In this document: positions 5,540-7,516 of the stretch, one piece after another
Numbering within the stretch: position 1 is the first letter of the stretch
Layout of the letters: every line of letters begins with the position of its first letter
Source: Rhodoferax sp.
GTDB taxonomy: Bacteria > Pseudomonadota > Gammaproteobacteria > Burkholderiales > Burkholderiaceae
Assembly: GCA_020048295.1 (NCBI GenBank)
Contig: JAIFMT010000181.1
Coordinates: forward strand, 1 to 7,516
Direction: 5' to 3'
Length of the DNA: 7,516 bases
Translations under genes and position numbers: made by a program
Notes under the pieces: model-generated
What the model was told of the DNA's origin: nothing
Database searches by the model: none
The model's input: the letters and a program-made list of their open reading frames with translations, nothing else

Positions 5540-7516
5540 TCGTCGGTTTGTTCGCGTCGCAGCAGTTCGGTCATATCTGCCACTGACAGGGCCTTGGCAA
5601 ACAGCCAGCCTTGGTAGCTTTCACAGCCGTATTGCCGCAAAAATGCTAATTGGGCGTCGGTTTCAACGCCTTCGGCAATCAAGCTGATACCCAGGCTGTG
5701 TGCCAAGGCAATGATGGCCCGTGTGATGGCCGCGTCGTCGCTGTCATGTGGCACCCCTTGCATAAAACTCTTGTCAATCTTGACTTTGTCGATGGGCAGG
5801 ATCTTGAGGTAGGACAAGGATGAATAACCGGTACCAAAGTCGTCCAGCGCAACCCGACAGCCCAAGTCCACCAGCGCCTTGAGCTGTTCACGCGCTTGCT
5901 CGGGTTGCGCCATGGCCACCGACTCGGTGATTTCGATGTCCAACCACTGTGCACTGGCGCCGGTGCGGCCCAGGGCTTCCGACACTTGTGCCGCCACATT
6001 TTTCAGCCGGAACTGCTGTGACGAAAAGTTGACCGCCACTCGCAGCGCAGTGCCTGCGTTTTGCCAGGCCGCAATTTGGGTACAGGCGGTTTCCAGCACC
6101 CAGCTCGACAGCGGCAAAATCAGCCCGGTGGCTTCTGCCACCGGTATAAAGCGTGCGGGTGATACCTGCCCCAAAATCGGATCACACCAGCGTAACAAGG
6201 CTTCAGCACCCACCACTGCACCAGTCATGACATCCACCTGCGGTTGGTAATGCAACTGCAAATGCCCTTGAGCCAGCGCTTCCTTCAGCCGGGTGTGTAT
6301 TTGCATGTCTTCATGCACGCGTCGATCGAGCTCCCGGGAGTAGCAGGCGTAGGTGCCCCGCCCGGCCGCCTTGGCCTGGTACATGGCCAGGTCTGCGTAG
6401 CGCAACAAGGTGTCGCAGTCTTGGGCATCGCTGGGGAAAAATGCCAAACCCAGGCTGGCGCCGGAATAGAGCTCCTGTTCATTGAGCTGGTAGCTCGCCT
6501 GCAGCGTCAGCAGCAGCTTGTTGGCCACTTTGACGGCCTCGTCGGCATCGACCAGGTCGCTGAGCAAAATAGCAAACTCGTCTCCGCCCAGGCGTGCCAG
6601 GGTGTCGTGCTGGCGCAGCATGTTGCGCATGCGGGCACCCACTTGCACCAACAAGGCGTCACCGGTGGCGTGGCCAAAGCTGTCGTTGATGTTTTTGAAA
6701 TCATCCAGATCCAGAAACATCACCGCCACCTGACGTCCGGAACGCCCGGTGCGCGCCAGCGCATGCTGGAGTTGCAGGCTGAACAGCCAGCGGTTGGGCA
6801 GGCCGGTTAACGGGTCGTGGGTAGCCTGGAATTTAAGTGACTCTTCAAACTTGCGTCGCTCGGTCAGGTCGCGGATGTAGGCGATGGCGTATTGCGTGCC
6901 CTCATCGCTCCAGTGCCCCAGGGAGATGTCAATGGGCAACATGTGGCCATCGCGGCGCATCAGCTTCAGGTCCATCAAGCCCATGGCGCGCGAACTCGGT
7001 GCCGTAAAAAAACCTACCATCGATTCCGCATGGCGCTCTCGCATCGATTCCGGCAGGAAAATGGACACGTTTTGCTCGATCAACTCATGGGGCGGGTAGC
7101 CGGAGAGCGTTTCCATAGCGGGGTTGGCCATCAGGATTTTGCCGCTGCTGTCAACCCACAAGACACCGTCAGGCGCGGCGCTCAGGATGAGTTTTTCGCG
7201 CTGATGCTGCACCTCCATGCGCTCCAGCGGACGGCGCAGCGCCTCATTGAAGGTGACGTGAAACAGATACAGATAAGCCGCCACCTTGTAGCCGTGGCCA
7301 ATGGCATTGGCGGCATCTTTGTCAACAATGCCCAGCATGGTGAAAAACAGCTCAGAAGCGGCCGACAGCGCCACGGCAAAGCTCAGCGCCATCACGCATT
7401 CATAAATCAGCGCATGGCGGCGAAACCAAAGCACCACCAGCGTGACCAGGTTGATGCTCACAATCAGCCATTCCAGACCAATTTTCAATGGCGTCAAGCC
7501 CTGCCCCGTGACAAAC
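5485..7516 (-). CDS. Membrane PAS-GGDEF-EAL protein (bifunctional c-di-GMP cyclase/phosphodiesterase), N-terminus beyond window
   Basis: The frame is open to the right edge, so the gene is 5'-partial; 670 codons are countable from a TTG at 7497, which is probably not the true start. In that numbering: hydrophobic helices at about 5-25, 32-56 and 66-85 end in a GHGYKVAAYLYLF block resembling the end of a MASE3 membrane sensor domain; a PAS domain spans 101-215; GGDEF about 225-385 has DPLTGLPNR, inhibitory site RQHD (295-298) and intact GGDEF (304-308); EAL about 400-648 has EAL (432-434), VNFSSQQF, EITES, DDFGTGYSS (552-560), KIDKSF and EGVET (609-613), with QGW where QGY is usual. All listed metal and catalytic residues are present, so both activities look possible; family members often act mainly as phosphodiesterases. 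The last 20 or so residues are encoded antisense to the convergent GGDEF remnant and look like an acquired tail. Confidence 0.93.
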   Translation of the reverse strand, partial: FVTGQGLTPLKIGLEWLIVSINLVTLVVLWFRRHALIYECVMALSFAVALSAASELFFTMLGIVDKDAANAIGHGYKVAAYLYLFHVTFNEALRRPLERMEVQHQREKLILSAAPDGVLWVDSSGKILMANPAMETLSGYPPHELIEQNVSIFLPESMRERHAESMVGFFTAPSSRAMGLMDLKLMRRDGHMLPIDISLGHWSDEGTQYAIAYIRDLTERRKFEESLKFQATHDPLTGLPNRWLFSLQLQHALARTGRSGRQVAVMFLDLDDFKNINDSFGHATGDALLVQVGARMRNMLRQHDTLARLGGDEFAILLSDLVDADEAVKVANKLLLTLQASYQLNEQELYSGASLGLAFFPSDAQDCDTLLRYADLAMYQAKAAGRGTYACYSRELDRRVHEDMQIHTRLKEALAQGHLQLHYQPQVDVMTGAVVGAEALLRWCDPILGQVSPARFIPVAEATGLILPLSSWVLETACTQIAAWQNAGTALRVAVNFSSQQFRLKNVAAQVSEALGRTGASAQWLDIEITESVAMAQPEQAREQLKALVDLGCRVALDDFGTGYSSLSYLKILPIDKVKIDKSFMQGVPHDSDDAAITRAIIALAHSLGISLIAEGVETDAQLAFLRQYGCESYQGWLFAKALSVADMTELLRREQTDEPIHAEIRHSPAGALATD

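Overview
The window looks like chromosome from a high-GC betaproteobacterium, most likely of the Burkholderiales/Comamonadaceae type (Rhodoferax, Polaromonas, Acidovorax and relatives). The reasons are the style of the EutB, EutC and QueA proteins, the use of GTG/TTG starts, and an AT-rich intergenic stretch that resembles a repeat I associate with that family. This is recognition from memory, not a database result.

Almost everything is read leftwards (minus strand). From right to left the layout is: (1) 5485-7516, a membrane-bound PAS-GGDEF-EAL cyclic-di-GMP enzyme whose N-terminus lies beyond the window; (2) about 5213-5539, a plus-strand remnant of a different GGDEF gene, lacking both ends and running convergently into the tail of gene 1; (3) 4816-5212, an AT-rich, repeat-like gap; (4) queA, the queuosine-pathway tRNA ribosyltransferase-isomerase; (5) a two-TM HD-GYP cyclic-di-GMP phosphodiesterase; (6) eutB, the large subunit of ethanolamine ammonia-lyase, interrupted by an internal deletion and frameshift; (7) eutC, the small subunit, intact; (8) a strong rho-independent terminator closing the eut unit.

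Two themes emerge. One is cyclic-di-GMP turnover: three genes of that network, one of them broken, lie within about 5.2 kb around the housekeeping gene queA. The other is ethanolamine use: eutB and eutC form an overlapping pair ended by a terminator. The eutB reading frame is cut after codon 66 and resumes in another frame about 23 codons further along the family alignment. If the sequence is right, the strain cannot make an intact lyase large subunit from this locus. The lesion looks recent, because everything downstream is well conserved.

I see no CRISPR array, RNA gene, complete mobile element or defence system. I do not think the window holds a new multi-gene system. The items most worth a second look are the eutB lesion, a perfect 12-bp inverted repeat immediately before eutB, and the truncated GGDEF gene abutting the EAL gene.
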